Origin: Streptomyces sp. HUAS CB01
GTDB taxonomy: Bacteria > Actinomycetota > Actinomycetes > Streptomycetales > Streptomycetaceae
Length of the DNA stretch: 64,000 nt
Direction: 5' to 3'
NCBI RefSeq assembly: GCF_030406905.1
Contig: NZ_CP129137.1
Span: 7,409,501 to 7,473,500, forward strand
Shown here in pieces: positions 1 through 9,833 of this stretch. Under the pieces are notes generated by a model that had not been told where the DNA came from, made no database searches, and worked only from the letters and a program-made list of their open reading frames with translations. A program made the position numbers and the translations under genes. Position 1 is the first letter of the stretch. Every line of letters starts with the position of its first letter.

Positions 1-194
1 TCAAAGGCCCGGGGCAGTCGGAGCCCCGCACGGTCACGGGCCCCGGCCGGGCCCGGGGACCGGGTGCCCGTCCGCTGTCTGAGTGATCGTGGACGGGCCG
101 TTGCGCCGCGGCGGTCGGGGCCCGGGCCCCGACCGCACGATGGACGCGCCTCACCCGGTGAACGCCACCGCGGAGGACCCACAGGAGGACCCTC
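1..194. other. Intergenic, no gene seen
   Basis: I see no convincing gene here. The stretch is GC-rich and includes a compact CCCCGG/CCGGGG-type inverted repeat near 41-57 that could be the terminator of a gene lying to the left of the window. The first supported gene begins at 195. Confidence 0.5.
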
Positions 195-932
195 GTGACC
201 ACTCAGCCGTCCGGCTCCGCCGCGCCGCCCGCTCGCTACGACGACCTGCGCGCCCTCTTCGTCAACTGCACCCTGAAACGCTCACCCGAGACCAGCAACA
301 CCCAAGGTCTGATCGACAGGAGCCGCGCCCTGATGGAGCGCCAGGGCGTCCGCGCCGACGTCGTACGCGCCGTCGACCTCGACATCGCCACCGGGGTGTG
401 GCCGGACATGACCGAACACGGCTGGGAGACCGACGCCTGGCCGGCGCTCTACGAGCGGGTCATGGCGTCCGACATCCTCGTGCTCGCAGGCCCCATCTGG
501 CTCGGCGACAACAGCTCCGTCATGAAGCGGGTGATCGAGAGGCTGTACGCGTGCTCCAGCCTGCTCAACGACCAAGGACAGTACGCCTATTACGGGCGCG
601 TCGGCGGCTGTCTGATCACCGGCAACGAGGACGGGGTCAAGCACTGCGCCATGAACGTGCTCTACAGCCTCCAGCACCTCGGCTACACCATCCCGCCGCA
701 AGCCGACGCCGGATGGATCGGCGAGGCGGGCCCCGGCCCCTCCTATCTCGACCCCGGCTCGGGCGGTCCCGAGAACGAGTTCACCCATCGCAACACCACG
801 TTCATGACGTGGAATCTGCTGCACATGGCCGCGATGCTGAAAAGGGCGGGCGGTATCCCCGCCCACGGCAACCAGCGCACGGAGTGGGACGCGGGGTGCC
901 GCTTCGACTCCCCGAACCCCGAACACCGTTAG
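195..932 (+). CDS. NAD(P)H-dependent FMN reductase-like flavoprotein
   Basis: A 245-residue soluble protein with a flavodoxin-like fold. After a short variable N-terminus comes the beta1/phosphate-loop segment (FVNCTLKRSPETSNTQGLID), then the second flavin loop (LAGPIWLGDNSSVMKRVIER) and a GxxGGxLITGNEDG segment near residue 140, as in the NADPH-dependent FMN reductase/flavodoxin family. Such enzymes pass electrons from NAD(P)H to FMN or to quinone-like substrates; the substrate here cannot be told. The start is GTG, chosen because an ideal GGAGGA lies 5-6 nt upstream. It stands alone; the next gene is convergent. Confidence 0.85.
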   Translation: MTTQPSGSAAPPARYDDLRALFVNCTLKRSPETSNTQGLIDRSRALMERQGVRADVVRAVDLDIATGVWPDMTEHGWETDAWPALYERVMASDILVLAGPIWLGDNSSVMKRVIERLYACSSLLNDQGQYAYYGRVGGCLITGNEDGVKHCAMNVLYSLQHLGYTIPPQADAGWIGEAGPGPSYLDPGSGGPENEFTHRNTTFMTWNLLHMAAMLKRAGGIPAHGNQRTEWDAGCRFDSPNPEHR

Positions 933-1158
933 ACCCGGCGAGGAGGGCGGACCCGGCGAGGAGGGCTTCCGCCGACGCGCCGGATGCCGTGGTCAGCCGC
1001 GCACCGTGCCAGCGTCGCAGCTCCCAGACGTGGACCGGCCCGTCGCCGGGCCCTCCTCGCCCGAATCATTGCACAGTGCAAACCAGAGTGCCAGGGGCGG
1101 GCGGACCCGCTGGAGGGCCGGGTTCCACCCGTGTGCCGCCCGTACTTCGAGTGCACCC

Positions 1159-1914
1159 TCACTGGCGTGGGGCGACGGACTTCTCGACGTCCGCGAGCGT
1201 GGCGCCGTCGACCAGGCCGGTGTCCTCCAGGACCTCCATGTGATCCAGGACCGTCTGGTTGGCCTGCCGCGCGTGACGGCGGATCAGGTCGTTCTGCGTG
1301 GCCGCGCGCACCTCGGCGATGGTGGCGAAGATCTTCCCGTGCGAGGCGCGCAGGACGTTGGCGAAGAGGCGATCGAACTCGGCGCCCCGGGCTCCCTCCA
1401 ACTGCCGTACCCAGTCCTGCTGTTCCTGAGTCGCCTCCTCCGGAAGCGGCACTCCGAGGATCCTCGCGTCCTCACGCACCAGCTGGTCGAGCTTGCTGTG
1501 CCCGTCCAGCAGGTGCAGACCGGCCCGCTTGACGGCCTCGCTGGAGGCGTTCGTCTGGGCCAGCCGGCCCGCCGGGATCTCCCACAGCCCCGCCTGCCGC
1601 ACCTTGACGAGGAACGTCTTGTCCACCTCGGTCACCGGCTGCGGCCCCGCCGGGACGCTCCCCGCGTCTGCCGCAGCGCCGTCGTCCTCCGCGCCGGTCG
1701 CATGGCCGGTGCCGGACGAATGCCCGTAACCGGCCCCCGCGCTCTGGCCGTAGCCGCCCGCGGCGATCCCGGCGGGTGTCTGCGCGGCCGAGGCCTCATC
1801 GTCACCTCCACGGGTCACGATCAGCACGGTGGCGATGACGGCGCACACGGCCGCGATGACGCAGAGGGTCCGCAGGGGGACCCCGGACTCGGCTGCACGT
1901 CGGTTCGGACTCAT
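1159..1914 (-). CDS. DUF4142 domain exported protein
   Basis: A 251-residue protein with an N-terminal membrane segment at about residues 15-34 (LRTLCVIAAVCAVIATVLIV), a low-complexity Ala/Gly/Tyr linker of about 60 residues, then a helical DUF4142 domain from about residue 90 to the end (FLVKVRQAGLWEIPAGRLA, the paired-helix ferritin-like pattern of the family). It is probably membrane-anchored or exported with the domain outside. No enzymatic function is established for DUF4142. The ATG start is preceded by GGGAGG at correct spacing. It is divergent from the MarR gene at 2173, so the two may share regulation. Confidence 0.85.
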   Translation of the reverse strand: MSPNRRAAESGVPLRTLCVIAAVCAVIATVLIVTRGGDDEASAAQTPAGIAAGGYGQSAGAGYGHSSGTGHATGAEDDGAAADAGSVPAGPQPVTEVDKTFLVKVRQAGLWEIPAGRLAQTNASSEAVKRAGLHLLDGHSKLDQLVREDARILGVPLPEEATQEQQDWVRQLEGARGAEFDRLFANVLRASHGKIFATIAEVRAATQNDLIRRHARQANQTVLDHMEVLEDTGLVDGATLADVEKSVAPRQ

Positions 1915-2172
1915 GATGCCTCCCGGTTCGGCATGGTGTTCTGGCTCGTTGGTGTCGCCGGGAGCTGTTGTGGGCGGCTGGCACGGCACGCAGCCAGCAG
2001 TACGGACGCGAACTCCGCCGTGTTCACCGTTCGCCGGGATTTCCGGCCGGCGCCACGGAACGGGGAGACTTCCGGCGTACGGCGGGAGACCGTGGGAGTG
2101 CCGGACGGCCGCCGGACCGTCGTGGCAGGGGTGCGGGACGGCGGAGGGAGGGGGCAGGGTAGAAATGGGGGT

Positions 2173-2703
2173 ATGGCCGACAAGGGGGAGTCCGGGGAGC
2201 ACATCGACGACGTCGAGGCGGTGACGCGCGCCGTGCTGACCGCGTCCAGGCTGCTCGTCGCCGTCTCCGCGCGTTCGCTGGCGGCCGTCGAGGACCGGGT
2301 GACACTGCCCCAGATGCGGCTGCTGGTGATGCTGTCCCTGCACGGACCGGCCAAGCTCGTCGTGCTCGCCGAACGCCTCGGCGTCAACCCCTCGACGGCG
2401 ATGCGCATGATCGACCGGCTGATCGCGGCCGGCCTCGCGGACCGTCAGGCCAATCCGGCCGACCGGCGCGAGACGGTACTGCGGCTCACGCACGAAGGCC
2501 GCGCCCTCGTCGAGGACGTCACGAGCCGCCGGCGGCGGGAGATCGAGGCGATCGTGACGCGGATGGCCCCCGCTCGGCGCGCCGCCCTGATCGACGCGCT
2601 CAACGCCTTCAACGAAGCGGGAGGCGAACCGTCCGTACCGGCCGCGGACAGCGCGACGTACCCGCTGGGCTGGACGGACACGCCCCTCCCGCAGGGGGGT
2701 TGA
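2173..2703 (+). CDS. MarR family transcriptional regulator
   Basis: A 176-residue winged-helix regulator. The core at residues 30-130 shows the MarR pattern: a dimerisation helix, QMRLLVMLSLHGPAKLVVLAE, the recognition helix region VNPSTAMRMIDRLIAAGL, and the wing with its acidic-basic ADRRETVLRLTHEG motif. Members bind palindromic operators and are released by small ligands. The start at ATG 2173 was preferred over ATG 2165, which is in another frame. It is divergent from the DUF4142 gene across about 260 bp, the likely site of its operator, although I could not pick out a palindrome there. Confidence 0.88.
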   Translation: MADKGESGEHIDDVEAVTRAVLTASRLLVAVSARSLAAVEDRVTLPQMRLLVMLSLHGPAKLVVLAERLGVNPSTAMRMIDRLIAAGLADRQANPADRRETVLRLTHEGRALVEDVTSRRRREIEAIVTRMAPARRAALIDALNAFNEAGGEPSVPAADSATYPLGWTDTPLPQGG

Positions 2704-2894
2704 CGTGCTCGGCTCTGGGCTCCGGGGGAGCGCGCCCCGGCTCTGCCGGGTGGTCCCCGCACCGTCCGAGGTGCCCGGACCGCCTCGGCAGCCGTGGGGC
2801 ACCGCCGCCGAGCGCGTTACGGCTCGGCAGCGGCGCCCACGGGCAGAGAGGGCGGGGCAGGCCGGTCACGACGCCGGCCGCCCGGCCCGCCCGG

Positions 2895-3950
<1,056 letters not shown>

Positions 3951-4158
3951 TCACAACACAGGATTCACACCCCGGGGGATGGGTAGGCAGCCGCGGCTTC
4001 CCCGGTGTTCACGGTGTCGGCACACGATGGGCGCAGCCCGTCCACGCGGTGACGCCGTTCGCATGGAAAGCTCCCTGTTCGAACAACTGTTGCTTTGCGT
4101 CGGCGTGTACGAGAGTGCGCCGCCGGTCGCCCGAACAGGGAGAGGACACCCCCCACAC

Positions 4159-5004
4159 ATGTCCACCCACCGCCTCAAGCGCCGGAAACCGTGGCACATG
4201 GCCGTCGTCGCCGCGGCCGTCACCGGTATCGCCGCCCCCGCCGCCGCGATGGCCACGCAGGCACCCCCCGCCTCCACCCCCGCCCGGTCCGCCGGCGCGG
4301 TGGGCGCGTACGACGACACGTACTACAAGGACGCGTTGGGCAAGACCGGCCCGGAGCTGAAGAAGGCCCTCCACGCCATCGTCAGCGACCAGACGAAGCT
4401 GACGTACGACCAGGTCTGGGACGCGCTGAAGGCCACGGACGAGGACCCGGAGAACCCGTCGAACGTGATCCTGCTCTACACCGGCCGCTCGCAGAGCAAG
4501 GACGGCAACGGCACCGGCGACGACGACTGGAACCGGGAGCACGTCTGGGCCAAGTCCCACGGCGACTTCGGCACCGATGTCGGTCCCGGCACCGACATCC
4601 ACCATCTGCGTCCCACCGATGTGACCGTCAACAGTGCGCGCGGGAACAAGGACTTCGACGCCGGTGGCGAGGAGATCGCGGAGGCTCCCGGCAATCGCAC
4701 CGACAGCGACTCGTTCGAGCCGCGCGACGAGGTCAAGGGCGATGTCGCCCGGATGATCCTCTACATGGCCGTCCGCTACGACGGTGGCGACGGTTTCGCC
4801 GACCTCGAACCCAACGACAGCGTCGACAACGGTTCGGCGCCCCGCATCGGCCGGCTGTCCGTGCTGAAGCAGTGGAGCGAGCAGGACCCGCCGGACGACT
4901 TCGAGAAGAACCGCAATCAGATCATCTTCGAGAAGTTCCAGCACAACCGGAACCCGTTCATAGACCACCCCGAGTGGGTGGAGGAGATATGGAAGCAGGC
5001 GTGA
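4159..5004 (+). CDS. Secreted EndA/NucM-family endonuclease I
   Basis: A 281-residue exported nuclease. The N-terminus is a signal peptide (basic RLKRRK, then a hydrophobic stretch ending in Ala-rich sequence near residue 35). The nuclease domain (endonuclease I family, HNH-like beta-beta-alpha metal fold) occupies about residues 50-275. Family motifs are NREHVWAKSHGDFG, with the catalytic His, and DIHHLRPTDVTVNSARGN. Such enzymes cut DNA and RNA nonspecifically outside the cell for nutrient salvage. The ATG was chosen because it opens the signal peptide. The gene is divergent from the secreted trypsin across about 450 bp. Confidence 0.9.
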   Translation: MSTHRLKRRKPWHMAVVAAAVTGIAAPAAAMATQAPPASTPARSAGAVGAYDDTYYKDALGKTGPELKKALHAIVSDQTKLTYDQVWDALKATDEDPENPSNVILLYTGRSQSKDGNGTGDDDWNREHVWAKSHGDFGTDVGPGTDIHHLRPTDVTVNSARGNKDFDAGGEEIAEAPGNRTDSDSFEPRDEVKGDVARMILYMAVRYDGGDGFADLEPNDSVDNGSAPRIGRLSVLKQWSEQDPPDDFEKNRNQIIFEKFQHNRNPFIDHPEWVEEIWKQA

Positions 5005-5627
5005 GCCCGTCCCACGGGTGAGCCGCCCTCACCGCGTGGCGGTGTCGGGGTCGCCGTAGAGTCGGGCCCGCGGTCGAGTCGCGCTCACCGTCGTTCGCCC
5101 TTCGTGCCGTTCGTTCGCACGTCTGAGCCGCTCCGCCGGATGAGCCGTCATCGCTGAGCCGCCCTCACCGGCGGCGCCCCTCCCGCAGGGCCGGGCCGTT
5201 CGACGCCCGGTTCTGCGGGGAGGCGGTGGTCGCTTCCGTACCCGGGCCCGCGGCGGTGGGTCGCGGGCCCCGGCGTTCACGCCCCCGTCGGCCGTCCTGC
5301 CCGTCGAGCGTCCGCCGCGCGCGGCGCCCGGGCCGAACATGGGTGCTGACACCCATGGCGCACCGAGCGTGCCGCGGGCGAGGGTGTGGCGAAGGAACCT
5401 TTCCCACGGCTCCGTCCGGCATCCGCGCCGGTGCCGCGTCGGGCCGCAGGCGTGCGTCACAGCCGCGGCGCGAACGGAGCCGGTGCCGGTGGATACGTCT
5501 CGGCACAGCCTGCCCGGCCGGCCCGGGTCGTGCCCGTCTCGTCGTCCGGCGGTCTCGTACGGGTCCGCCGGGCGATGGCCGGACGGGTGCGGAGGTTCGG
5601 CGGGGCCGGCACGGTGAGGGTGAGGGC
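5005..5627. other. Intergenic region without a supported gene
   Basis: About 620 bases without a gene I can support; open frames here have shadow-like Arg/Pro/Ser-rich composition. A short direct repeat (GAGCCGCCCTCACCG) occurs near 5021 and again near 5156. Confidence 0.45.
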
Positions 5628-6137
5628 ATGTCGTACACGGACGACGAGAGGATCGCGGAACCGGAGGCCGACCTCCTCCACGACGACCCCCGCTTCGCGC
5701 GAGCCCTTGCCGCCGGTCGGCCCCGTCCGCCGCGCGACTACCGGAGGGGGCGGGCCTGGCCGTTCCTGCTCGGCGCGGCAGTCGTGGTGGTGCCCGGCAT
5801 GGCTCCGGTGCACGGACCGCTGCTCGCGTCAGGGGTGGTCCTGGCGGGGATCGCGCTGCACCGGATCGACCCCGGCCGTGTCCGGCACCGCCGCCCGACA
5901 GCACAGTGGACCGTACGGCCGACAGGCCCGCGCCCGTGTGCGAGTGCGGCCCGTCACCGGTCCGCTGAGGCTCGGTGCTGCTGCCGCCGCCGCCTCCGCT
6001 CCGCGGTGTGCGCCGCTACCGCGCGGTGTCGACGCGGGAGACGTGGTACTGCCGGATCCTCCAGCGGCCCTCGTCGTGGCGCAGGACCAGCGACAGATGC
6101 ACACGGGCCTCCCAGCCGTCCGCGTCGCCGAAGGTGA
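5628..6137 (+). CDS. Small DUF3040-like membrane protein, C-terminus doubtful
   Basis: The first 90 or so residues look real: an acidic N-terminus with a DDPRFARALAAGRPRPPRDY segment, followed by two hydrophobic helices (FLLGAAVVVVPGMAPV and LLASGVVLAGIALH), the architecture of DUF3040-type small membrane proteins. From about residue 90 the translation becomes Arg/Cys-rich and non-protein-like, and the last 120 bases overlap the convergent gene ending at 6016. The true stop may have been lost by a frameshift. No function is known. Confidence 0.5.
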   Translation: MSYTDDERIAEPEADLLHDDPRFARALAAGRPRPPRDYRRGRAWPFLLGAAVVVVPGMAPVHGPLLASGVVLAGIALHRIDPGRVRHRRPTAQWTVRPTGPRPCASAARHRSAEARCCCRRRLRSAVCAATARCRRGRRGTAGSSSGPRRGAGPATDAHGPPSRPRRRR

Positions 6138-6381
6138 CGTCCGCGAAGCCCCCGGCGACCTGCTCGCCGAGCGTGTAGGTGTGCAGGACCGTCGTCTGGG
6201 CCGTCCGGCCGGCCGGTACGGCTTCGTAGTAGTCCCGCACGGCGTCCCGCCCCGTGAGGACGGTGGGCCCGAAGCCCTGGAAGAGGGCGTCGGCCGTGAA
6301 CAGATCGGCCATGTCATCGGGCCGGTGGCCGTCGAAGGCGGCCTTCCATCGCCGCAGGACCTCGGGCATCGGATGGTTCAT
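6016..6381 (-). CDS. NTF2-like (SnoaL/DUF4440-type) protein
   Basis: A 121-residue single-domain protein with the NTF2-like cone fold: helix 1 (VLRRWKAAFDGHRPDDMADLF), the FGPTVLTGRDAVRDYY segment, then antiparallel strands ending in GRWRIRQYHVSRVD. Such proteins are ligand-binding or isomerase/cyclase domains; no catalytic set is clear here. It is divergent from the TetR gene at 6541 and shares its intergenic region, which carries two GACCGGTC-type operator boxes, so it is probably part of that regulon. Confidence 0.8.
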   Translation of the reverse strand: MNHPMPEVLRRWKAAFDGHRPDDMADLFTADALFQGFGPTVLTGRDAVRDYYEAVPAGRTAQTTVLHTYTLGEQVAGGFADVTFGDADGWEARVHLSLVLRHDEGRWRIRQYHVSRVDTAR

Positions 6382-6490
6382 CGCTCAGGTGCTCCTCTGT
6401 GCGTGCCGCCTCGGCCGGGCCTCGCGTTCCTGTGGGGGGCGGGGCTCCTCCGTGGCGTCGCGAAGGGTGACGGACGGCTTCCCGAACAAC

Positions 6491-6529
6491 TAGCCGACCG
6501 GTCTATTACAAACTAGTCGAGCGGTCGTA
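6491..6529. promoter_or_regulatory. Candidate TetR operator pair A
   Basis: Two boxes lie between the NTF2-like gene and the TetR gene: TAGCCGACCGGTCTA (centre 6499.5) and TAGTCGAGCGGTCGTA (centre 6522.5), 23 bp apart. They match boxes at 9331-9372 and 9834-9884. Their position just upstream of the TetR start suits autoregulation. Confidence 0.65.
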
Positions 6530-6540
6530 TACTCGCAAGC

Positions 6541-7161
6541 ATGGGACGCACCAGTGACGCGAGAGAGAAGATCATCAGCGCCGCGCAGTCACTCATCGAA
6601 CTGCGGGGCTACTCGGCGCTCGGCGTGGCCGAGATCTGCAAGACGGCCGGGGTGCCCAAGGGGAGCTTCTACTACTTCTTCGAGTCCAAGGAGGCGCTGG
6701 CGCTGACCGTGCTCGACGAGCACTGGGCCGGGCAGCGTCGCGAGTGGACCCGTGTCCTGGGCGGTGAGGGCGAGCCGCTGCAGCGGCTCCGGCAGCTCTT
6801 CGAGGAGACCGAGGCGAGCCAGCGCGCGGGGCAGCAGAGCTGTGGCACGGTGTCGGGCTGCCTGTTCGGCAACCTCACGCTCGAGCTGAGCAATCAGACC
6901 GAGGCGATCCGCCGGCGCCTGCAGGAGATCTTCGACGCCCAGGTCGCCATGGTGGAGTCGGTCGTCGCGGAGGCGCGTGAGCGTGGCGAGGTCACCGTGG
7001 CCGACACCCACGAGGCGGCGCGGTCGGTCGTCGCTCAGCTCGAGGGGCAGGTGCTGTTCGCGAAGCTCTACAACAACACGTCGCGGCTGAGCGTCCTGTG
7101 GGCCAACTGCCTGGCGCTGCTGGGCGCCCGGACGGCCCCGGAGGCCGCGGCCGAGGCGTGA
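6541..7161 (+). CDS. TetR/AcrR family regulator of the GACCGGTC regulon
   Basis: A 206-residue protein. Residues 8-55 form the TetR HTH (REKIISAAQSLIELRGYSAL, VAEICKTAGVPKGSFYYFF), the rest a helical ligand-binding and dimerisation domain. The segment QSCGTVSGCLFGNLTLEL near residues 99-117 holds two cysteines and resembles the LmrA/YxaF-type group of TetR proteins. I infer that it represses itself, the divergent NTF2-like gene, and the flavoenzyme/SDR genes at 7.4-10.5 kb through the shared operator. The effector is unknown; the target functions suggest an electrophile, quinone or nitro compound. Confidence 0.88.
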   Translation: MGRTSDAREKIISAAQSLIELRGYSALGVAEICKTAGVPKGSFYYFFESKEALALTVLDEHWAGQRREWTRVLGGEGEPLQRLRQLFEETEASQRAGQQSCGTVSGCLFGNLTLELSNQTEAIRRRLQEIFDAQVAMVESVVAEARERGEVTVADTHEAARSVVAQLEGQVLFAKLYNNTSRLSVLWANCLALLGARTAPEAAAEA

Positions 7162-7317
7162 GCGGGCAGCGGCGCGGCGGTCGGCGTCCGCACGGTGGCA
7201 GCGGCCCGGGTGACGGGCGGTGGCGGCCCGAGTCGCCTGCCGACGGCGGCGGTGGGACGCCGCGGCGGTGGGAGCGCCACGGTCCGGCCGGCGGAATGCG
7301 AACCGTGGATCCCGGGA

Positions 7318-7347
7318 CCCGGTGTCCCGGGTATCCGGGGCACCGGG
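7318..7347. terminator. Bidirectional hairpin between convergent genes
   Basis: An 11-bp stem, CCCGGTGTCCC (7318-7328) with GGGGCACCGGG (7337-7347), one G-T wobble and an 8-nt loop. It lies between the convergent TetR and nitronate monooxygenase-like genes, so it can terminate both. Confidence 0.6.
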
Positions 7348-7382
7348 CCCTCGAGGTACGTGCCACGGCCGCCGACGGGCGT

Positions 7383-8414
7383 TCAGACCTGGGAGGCGAG
7401 CCTCGTCAGGATCCGGGCGGCGGGCTCGGCCGTGGCGTCGCGGTATCCGGTCCCGGCCCACAGATGGATCAGTTCGGGTTCGTCGGCCGACGCGGCGGCC
7501 TGGCGCATCGGCCGCGTCAGATGGTGCAGAGCGGGATACCCGGAGGGGGCGTGCCCGCTGTGCCGGTCCGTGAACCGGTTGGCCAGAGCCCGTGCGGGCC
7601 GGCCGGTGAACGCCCTGGTCACCACGGTCCGGCGGCGTCCCGGGTCGGCCAGGGCAGTCCTGTGGGGGAGTGACGTGCCGGCTTCGTCCGCGCGCAGGAG
7701 CGCCGTGCCGGCCATCACCGCCTCCGCCCCCGCGCGCAGGGCCCCGGCCACGTCGCCCGGGCCGGCGAGTCCACCCGCGGCGACGAGCGGCAGCGAAACC
7801 GTCGCCCGTACCCGCCTCAGCAGCTCGGTCAGCGGGACCGGGGCCGGGACGCGCTCCGGGGTGAACGTGCCGGAGTGCCCACCGGCTGCCGACGCCTGTA
7901 CGGCCAGCACGTCGGCGCCCGCCTCAGCGGCCAGGAGGGCCTCCGCGGGGGAGGTCACCGTCTGGACGACCAGGGTGCCGGCGGCGCGCAGCGAGGCGAC
8001 GACCGCGGGCTCCGGGACGCCGAAGGTGAAGCTCACGACCGGGACCGGCGCGGCAAGCAGCAGATCGATCTTGTCGGTCCAGTGGTCGTCGTCCTCGACG
8101 ATGTTCGCTGTCCCGGTGTCGATTCCGAAGGCCCGGGCGTCCGGGGCGATCGCGGCGGCATAGCGCCGGAAGTCCTGCGGGTCGACCGGCAGGGGGTTCG
8201 GCGCGAAGAGGTTGACCCCGAAGGCGACTCCGTGGCTCCGGACCTCGCTGATCTGCTCGGCCAGTGCGTCGGCGGTCTTGTATCCCCCGGCGAGGAACCC
8301 CAGCGAGCCCGTCCTGGCCGCCGCCACGACCAGCATGGGGGTGCTCGGACCACCGGCCATCGGCGCGGCCAGTACCGGGTTGTCCACGCCGAGAGCGCGG
8401 AGCGGTGAAGCCAT
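7383..8414 (-). CDS. Nitronate monooxygenase-like FMN enzyme
   Basis: A 343-residue TIM-barrel flavoprotein of the 2-nitropropane dioxygenase/nitronate monooxygenase family. It begins PLRALGVDNPVLAAPMAGG, has the mid-barrel VQASAAGGHSG motif with the histidine typical of class I enzymes, and the FMN phosphate site LVAAGGLAGPGDVAGALRAGAEAVMAGT. Such enzymes oxidise alkyl nitronates, with a protective role against propionate-3-nitronate. The start was set at ATG 8414 (MASPLRAL) with GAGGAAG upstream rather than the longer frame. It follows the SDR gene on the same strand and is probably co-transcribed from operator B. Confidence 0.87.
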   Translation of the reverse strand: MASPLRALGVDNPVLAAPMAGGPSTPMLVVAAARTGSLGFLAGGYKTADALAEQISEVRSHGVAFGVNLFAPNPLPVDPQDFRRYAAAIAPDARAFGIDTGTANIVEDDDHWTDKIDLLLAAPVPVVSFTFGVPEPAVVASLRAAGTLVVQTVTSPAEALLAAEAGADVLAVQASAAGGHSGTFTPERVPAPVPLTELLRRVRATVSLPLVAAGGLAGPGDVAGALRAGAEAVMAGTALLRADEAGTSLPHRTALADPGRRRTVVTRAFTGRPARALANRFTDRHSGHAPSGYPALHHLTRPMRQAAASADEPELIHLWAGTGYRDATAEPAARILTRLASQV

Positions 8415-8578
8415 GGAGATTCGTCTTCCTCGTGAGACCGGGTCCCTCGTGAGTCCGGACGGGCTCGGTCCGGGACGGACCCGGCGGTCCGCTCGGACGG
8501 TCGTGGGTGCCGCCTCGTCCGCGCGGCCTCGGGCCGCACGGGGCACGGCCGGCCGACGCGCCGCCGCGGAGCCCTCGC

Positions 8579-9292
8579 TCAGTGGCCGGCGCTCTGGCCA
8601 CCGTCGACATGGAGGATCTCGCCGGTGACGAACGGTGCGTTCTCGAGATAGACCACGGCGTCCACGATGTCGCTCACCTCGCCCATGCGGCCGACCGGAT
8701 GCAGAGCCGCGAGCGTCCCGTGATGCTCCTCGGGGTGCATGGGCGTCTTGATGGTGCCCAGCGACACCGCGTTGCTCCGGATTCCGCGTCGGGCGTACTC
8801 GATGGCCAGCGCCTTGGTGGCGGACTGGAGACCGCCCTTGGTCAGGGAGGCGAGTACGGAGGTCACGTCCGAGGTGGCCTGGTCGGCGAGCGTGCTCGTG
8901 ATCTGCACGACATGACCGCCGCCCTGTTCGAGCATGCGCTCCACCGCGAGCTGGGTGATCCGGAAGAAGCCGTTCAGGTTCACACCGAGCACCGCGTCGT
9001 AGTCGTCCTCGGTGTACTCGGTGAAGGGCTTCGCGATGAAGATCCCCGCGTTGTTGACCAGGGTGTCGACGCGGCCGAACCGTTCGACGGCGGCGGTGAT
9101 GACCCGCTCCGCGGTCGCGCGATCGGCGATGTCGCCCTGGACGGTGACGACCTCGGGATCGTCCGAGGCGGCGATGCTCCTGGACGTGGCGACGACGCCG
9201 TAGCCGAGCTCGCGGTAGCCGGCGACAAGCCCGGCCCCGATGCCCTGCGAAGCGCCGGTGACGACCGCGACCTTCTGGATCTGAGTGCTCAT
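8579..9292 (-). CDS. SDR-family protein with the catalytic Tyr replaced
   Basis: A 237-residue classical short-chain dehydrogenase by architecture: the TGASQGIG dinucleotide loop at residues 13-20, NNAGI near residue 82, the conserved Ser in ITSTL, and a C-terminal DGGQSAGH. The YxxxK active-site tyrosine is absent: the aligned segment reads ASLTKGG, so Ala sits four residues before the lysine. The protein may have altered chemistry or a binding role. Its promoter faces operator pair B and it precedes the nitronate monooxygenase-like gene in the same direction, 164 bp away. Confidence 0.85.
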   Translation of the reverse strand: MSTQIQKVAVVTGASQGIGAGLVAGYRELGYGVVATSRSIAASDDPEVVTVQGDIADRATAERVITAAVERFGRVDTLVNNAGIFIAKPFTEYTEDDYDAVLGVNLNGFFRITQLAVERMLEQGGGHVVQITSTLADQATSDVTSVLASLTKGGLQSATKALAIEYARRGIRSNAVSLGTIKTPMHPEEHHGTLAALHPVGRMGEVSDIVDAVVYLENAPFVTGEILHVDGGQSAGH

Positions 9293-9330
9293 GGTGCTCT
9301 TCTCTCTGGGAGTCGGACCCGGCGGATTGC

Positions 9331-9372
9331 TAACCGACCGGTCGCCTATGGCAAAGTAGACGACCGGTCGAA
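9331..9372. promoter_or_regulatory. Candidate TetR operator pair B
   Basis: Two boxes, TAACCGACCGGTCGCC and TAGACGACCGGTCGAA, with GACCGGTC centres at 9339.5 and 9365.5, 26 bp apart. They lie in the divergent promoter between the SDR gene (minus) and the muconolactone isomerase-like gene (plus). Confidence 0.7.
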
Positions 9373-9466
9373 TTATTTCAACCAGTGCCGTCCTCGGGCG
9401 TGCAGCCTGCGGACCCGCAGGCCGCGCCCCTGTGTACGGACGGCCGGCAGAGAGTGGGAGAAAGCC

Positions 9467-9769
9467 ATGAAGGAGTTCCTGGTGGAGCTCACGACCACCG
9501 TTCCGGAGGGCACCGGCCCGGCTGAGGTCGCCCGCCGCCGTGCCGCGGAGGCGGTGCGGGCCGGGGAGCTGGCCGCGGCCGGGCATCTCGTCAGGTTGTG
9601 GCGGCCGGTCGGCGAGCTGCGCAGTGTGGGTGTGTGGCGGGCCGCCGACGAAGCCGAACTGCGAGGGCGGGTCCTCGGCACGCTGCCGCTTTGGCCGTGG
9701 ATGACCTCGGTGATCACGGCTCTGGAGCCCCATCCCAACGATCCGGGCGGGGCTGTCGTCGTCGCCTGA
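9467..9769 (+). CDS. Muconolactone delta-isomerase-like protein
   Basis: A 100-residue protein covering the whole muconolactone isomerase domain: MKEFLVELTTTVPEGT at the start, the helix AEVARRRAAEAVRAGELAAAGHLVRLWR, and the strand GVWRAADEAELRGRVLGTLPLWPWM typical of the family. Family members isomerise muconolactone in the beta-ketoadipate pathway, but no catechol pathway is present nearby, so a different small substrate is likely. The ATG is preceded by GGGAGAAAG. It is divergent from the SDR gene and flanked by operator pairs B and C. Confidence 0.8.
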   Translation: MKEFLVELTTTVPEGTGPAEVARRRAAEAVRAGELAAAGHLVRLWRPVGELRSVGVWRAADEAELRGRVLGTLPLWPWMTSVITALEPHPNDPGGAVVVA

Positions 9770-9833
9770 GCGCGCCGGCCCGCGGCTCCCCCTCGCAGGG
9801 CGGCAGTCGTGACCTTGGTCCTTTGACGACATT

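Noticed and set aside
1006..2172. Long N-terminal extension of the MarR gene
   Set aside because: It overlaps the DUF4142 gene on the other strand and is Arg/Pro-rich; the ATG at 2173 starts the recognisable domain region.
5029..5904. Minus-strand Arg/Pro-rich frame at 5.0-5.9 kb
   Set aside because: Low-complexity shadow composition, no motif, and it overlaps the DUF3040-like gene.
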